Assembly: GCA_004525055.1 (NCBI GenBank)
Contig: SPDF01000064.1
Coordinates: forward strand, 1-7,510
Reading direction: 5' to 3'
DNA length: 7,510 nt
Source: Gemmatimonadales bacterium
Lineage (GTDB): Bacteria; Gemmatimonadota; Gemmatimonadetes; Gemmatimonadales; GWC2-71-9
This document shows, one piece after another, positions 5,707 through 7,510 of this stretch. The position numbers and the translations under genes were made by a program. Under the pieces are notes generated by a model that had not been told where the DNA came from, ran no database searches, and saw only the letters and a list, made by a program, of their open reading frames with translations. How positions within the stretch are numbered: position 1 is the stretch's first letter; the number at the start of each line of letters is the position of its first letter.

Positions 5707-6545
5707 GCGCTCCGCGGGTCGAGGGCGCCGCGCAAGGCGTCGCCGATGAGATTGACGGCCAGGACGGTGACGACGATCGCCAGGCCGGGAAAGATGCTGG
5801 CCCAGGGCGCGGTCGTCAGGAGGGGGCGGGCATCGAGGATCATTCCGCCCCACGAGGGAGTCGGGGGGCGCACACCCACGCCGAGGAATGACAGCCCGGC
5901 CTCGAGCAGGATCACGTTACCGACGCCAAGGGTGGCGGCCACGAGAAGCGGTCCAGCCACGTTTGGCAGCAGGTGTCGGAAGATAATCCGTCCGGGCCCT
6001 GCGCCGAGTGACCTGGCCGCAGCCACGAACTCCGCTTCGCGGAGTCGGAGGACCTCTCCACGGACAATACGGCTGGTTCCGAACCAGCCAGTGGCGCCGA
6101 GCACCAGGATCAGCGCCCCGAGCGGCATCTGTTCCCAGACCGCCACGAGGAGGAGGAGCAGGAAGAGCCGTGGAATGGCGAGCGCGCCGTCCACGATCCG
6201 CATCAGCGCGCCATCGACCCATCCGCCGTAGAGGCCGGCGACGCCTCCGACCAGGGCGCCGAGCAGGATTGCCAGGGCGACGGCGAGGGCAGAGATGGTG
6301 AGCGAGATGCGCCCGCCGGAGACCACACGCGAGAGGATGTCCCGGTTCAGCTGATCAGTGCCGAAGGGGTGCCCCGCGCCGGGGGCCCTGGCGCCGGCCA
6401 TCAGGTCGGGCATCGCGTTCGGATCGGGGAGGAGCCACGGGCCGACGAGCACGAACGCGGTGAGAAGCGCGAGGATGAGTAGGCCAATCCGTCCGGACGG
6501 ATTGGCAATCGTGCGCGAAAGGAGCCGCCAGAGGGAGCCGGTCAT
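5703..6545 (-). CDS. Peptide ABC importer permease, OppC/DppC type
   Basis: Inner-membrane permease of 280 residues, forming the translocation channel with the OppB/DppB-type subunit. The N-terminal segment has the OppC-type layout: a short cytoplasmic start with NPSGRIGLLILALL, a first membrane helix (about 20-39), then an extracytoplasmic stretch with HPFGTDQLNRDILSRVVSGGR (59-79), diagnostic for this subunit. Further helices lie near 84-104, 120-137, 142-158, 198-222 and 247-267. The EAA loop that contacts the ATPases is EFVAAARSLGAGPGRIIFRHLLPN (172-195), followed by EAGLSFLGVGVRPPTPSWGGMI, another C-subunit hallmark. The protein ends in LRGALDPR, also typical. It starts with ATG at 6545 in a 4-bp ATGA overlap with the upstream permease stop; no clear ribosome site precedes it, which suggests coupled translation. 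Confidence 0.95.
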   Translation of the reverse strand: MTGSLWRLLSRTIANPSGRIGLLILALLTAFVLVGPWLLPDPNAMPDLMAGARAPGAGHPFGTDQLNRDILSRVVSGGRISLTISALAVALAILLGALVGGVAGLYGGWVDGALMRIVDGALAIPRLFLLLLLVAVWEQMPLGALILVLGATGWFGTSRIVRGEVLRLREAEFVAAARSLGAGPGRIIFRHLLPNVAGPLLVAATLGVGNVILLEAGLSFLGVGVRPPTPSWGGMILDARPLLTTAPWASIFPGLAIVVTVLAVNLIGDALRGALDPRSA

Positions 6546-7510
6546 GCGTGGCGTACCCGCGGGTCGAGGGCGTAGTAGCCGATGTCGGCCAGGATGCCGC
6601 CGAGGAGCACCAGCGCGGACACCAGCATGGCGGTGCCGAGAATGACGGGGTAGTCGCGCGCGCCAACGGCGTTCGCCGCGAGCGAGCCGAGCCCGGGCCA
6701 GTTGAACACCTGCTCGACGAAGACCGAACCCGACACAAGAATCGGCAGCCAGAGGCCGAGAATACCGATGACGGGGAAGAGGGCATTGCGCCAGGCATGG
6801 CGCCAGAGGACCTGGCGTTCGGGCAGGCCGCGCGCACGGGCGGCGAGAACGAAGTCGAGTCGCAGGACTTCAAGCAGCGCCGTGCGCTGGTAGCGCATCA
6901 CCGCGGCGAGGCTCACCGCCGTCAGGGTCACGGCGGGGAGGACGAGATGCCGGAGCAGGTCACCGGTGGTGGCGAGCCAGCCTGCGTCGGGCCCCAGCAG
7001 CGGGTCGTGCATCTGCGCGACGGGGAGCAGGTGGTATCGGATCCCGAAGAACCAGGCGAGCACCAGCCCGAGCCAGAAAGAGGGCATGGCATAGAAGGTG
7101 AGCGAGGCCCGGGTGAGCCAGCGATCGGTGGCCTTGCCACGCCGCACTGCCTGCAGGACGCCCAGCGTCACCCCGATCCCGAAGGTCATCAGCAGGACCG
7201 TCACCCCGAGGATGAGCGAGGCCGGCAGTCGGGTAGCGAGGAGGGTCGAGACGCGGGTCGGATAGTGCTCGATGGAAACGCCGAGATCGCCGACGAGGGC
7301 GCCGGAGACGAACGTCTTGAACTGGGTGGCGATCGGCTGGTCGATGCCGAACCGGCGGCGCAGTTCGGCACTCTCTGCGGCCGAGACCTGCCGGTCGCCG
7401 GTGAGGCGCTCGAGTGGGTCTCCCGGGGTGAGCCGCATCAGTACAAAGAGCAGCACCGTGACCACCAGGAAGGTGAGCACGGCCTGCGCGAGGCGCCGGA
7501 GGAGCCAGCG
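6542..7510 (-). CDS. Peptide ABC importer permease, OppB/DppB type, 5' truncated by window edge
   Basis: Inner-membrane permease, partner of the OppC/DppC-type subunit. 322 residues are visible and the frame is open to the right edge. The GTG at 7480 is not the start: the codons before it read RWLLRRLAQA, the usual cytoplasmic N-terminus of this subunit, so only a few residues are probably missing. The first helix (visible residues about 8-26) is followed by MRLTPGDP, the B-type hallmark, then an extracytoplasmic domain with LRRRFGIDQPIATQF and GDLGVSI. Later helices lie near 97-120, 133-157, 188-206, 245-268 and 290-310. The EAA loop DFVLAARARGLPERQVLWRHAWRNALFPV spans about 219-247, then FVEQVFNWPGLG, and YYALDPRVR closes the protein. 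It is the most upstream operon gene seen. The binding protein is usually encoded next to this gene and would be sought beyond the right edge. Confidence 0.95.
   Translation of the reverse strand, partial: RWLLRRLAQAVLTFLVVTVLLFVLMRLTPGDPLERLTGDRQVSAAESAELRRRFGIDQPIATQFKTFVSGALVGDLGVSIEHYPTRVSTLLATRLPASLILGVTVLLMTFGIGVTLGVLQAVRRGKATDRWLTRASLTFYAMPSFWLGLVLAWFFGIRYHLLPVAQMHDPLLGPDAGWLATTGDLLRHLVLPAVTLTAVSLAAVMRYQRTALLEVLRLDFVLAARARGLPERQVLWRHAWRNALFPVIGILGLWLPILVSGSVFVEQVFNWPGLGSLAANAVGARDYPVILGTAMLVSALVLLGGILADIGYYALDPRVRHA

Noticed and set aside
5707..5853. A 49-residue N-terminal extension of the D-type ATPase
   Set aside because: The extension is Arg/Pro/Asp-rich, lies wholly within the permease coding sequence, and the ATG at 5706 gives the family-typical N-terminus with an ATGA overlap.
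6029..6045. Perfect 7-bp hairpin ACTCCGC-TTC-GCGGAGT inside the OppC-type permease gene
   Set aside because: It is fully explained by the codons for Leu-Arg-Glu-Ala-Glu just before the EAA loop; single copy, no T-tract, not placed at a junction.
1..7510. Search for CRISPR arrays, tRNA or rRNA genes, insertion sequences, attachment sites and phage or defence genes
   Set aside because: None seen by eye; there are no regularly spaced repeats, no transposase or integrase motifs, and almost no non-coding space. The window looks like ordinary chromosomal metabolism and transport rather than a mobile or defence island.

Overview
The window is GC-rich bacterial DNA, almost fully coding, with no intergenic gap longer than about 30 bases. 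The gene set and base composition fit a high-GC Gram-negative-type soil or aquatic bacterium. Gemmatimonadota is my loose guess, but nothing here (no rRNA, no marker gene) fixes the taxon.

Left part (1-1359, + strand): the 3' part of a gene for a polytopic membrane protein of the DUF4173/DUF4153 type, whose start lies left of the window. It converges on the rest of the window with only 10 bp between the two stop codons.

Rest (1370-7510, - strand): one long, tightly packed operon read right to left. Its order is OppB/DppB-type permease (5' end beyond the right edge), OppC/DppC-type permease, OppD/DppD-type ATPase, OppF/DppF-type ATPase, a Rid (YjgF/YER057c/UK114) protein, a PhzF-family isomerase, CsaA (tRNA-binding-domain protein) and an M55 zinc D-aminopeptidase (DppA). 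Five junctions overlap by 1 or 4 bp, one is an 11-bp gap and one a 27-bp gap, so co-transcription with translational coupling is very likely. No promoter or terminator is visible inside the operon.

Functionally, the four transporter genes encode the full membrane and ATPase core of a peptide importer. The periplasmic binding protein is not in the window. DppA would cleave D-amino acids from imported peptides; the B. subtilis dpp operon likewise joins an M55 DppA to a dipeptide importer. Three less expected genes sit between transporter and peptidase: PhzF with an intact catalytic set, a Rid protein lacking the arginine needed for imine deamination, and CsaA. My reading is a scavenging operon for peptides, possibly D-amino-acid or peptidoglycan peptides. 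The roles of these three genes in it are unexplained and are the most interesting part of the window.

Several start codons were chosen from family alignment, stop/start overlaps and Shine-Dalgarno spacing rather than from the longest open frame: 2194 for dppA, 3755 for rid, 4732 for the F-type ATPase and 5706 for the D-type ATPase.
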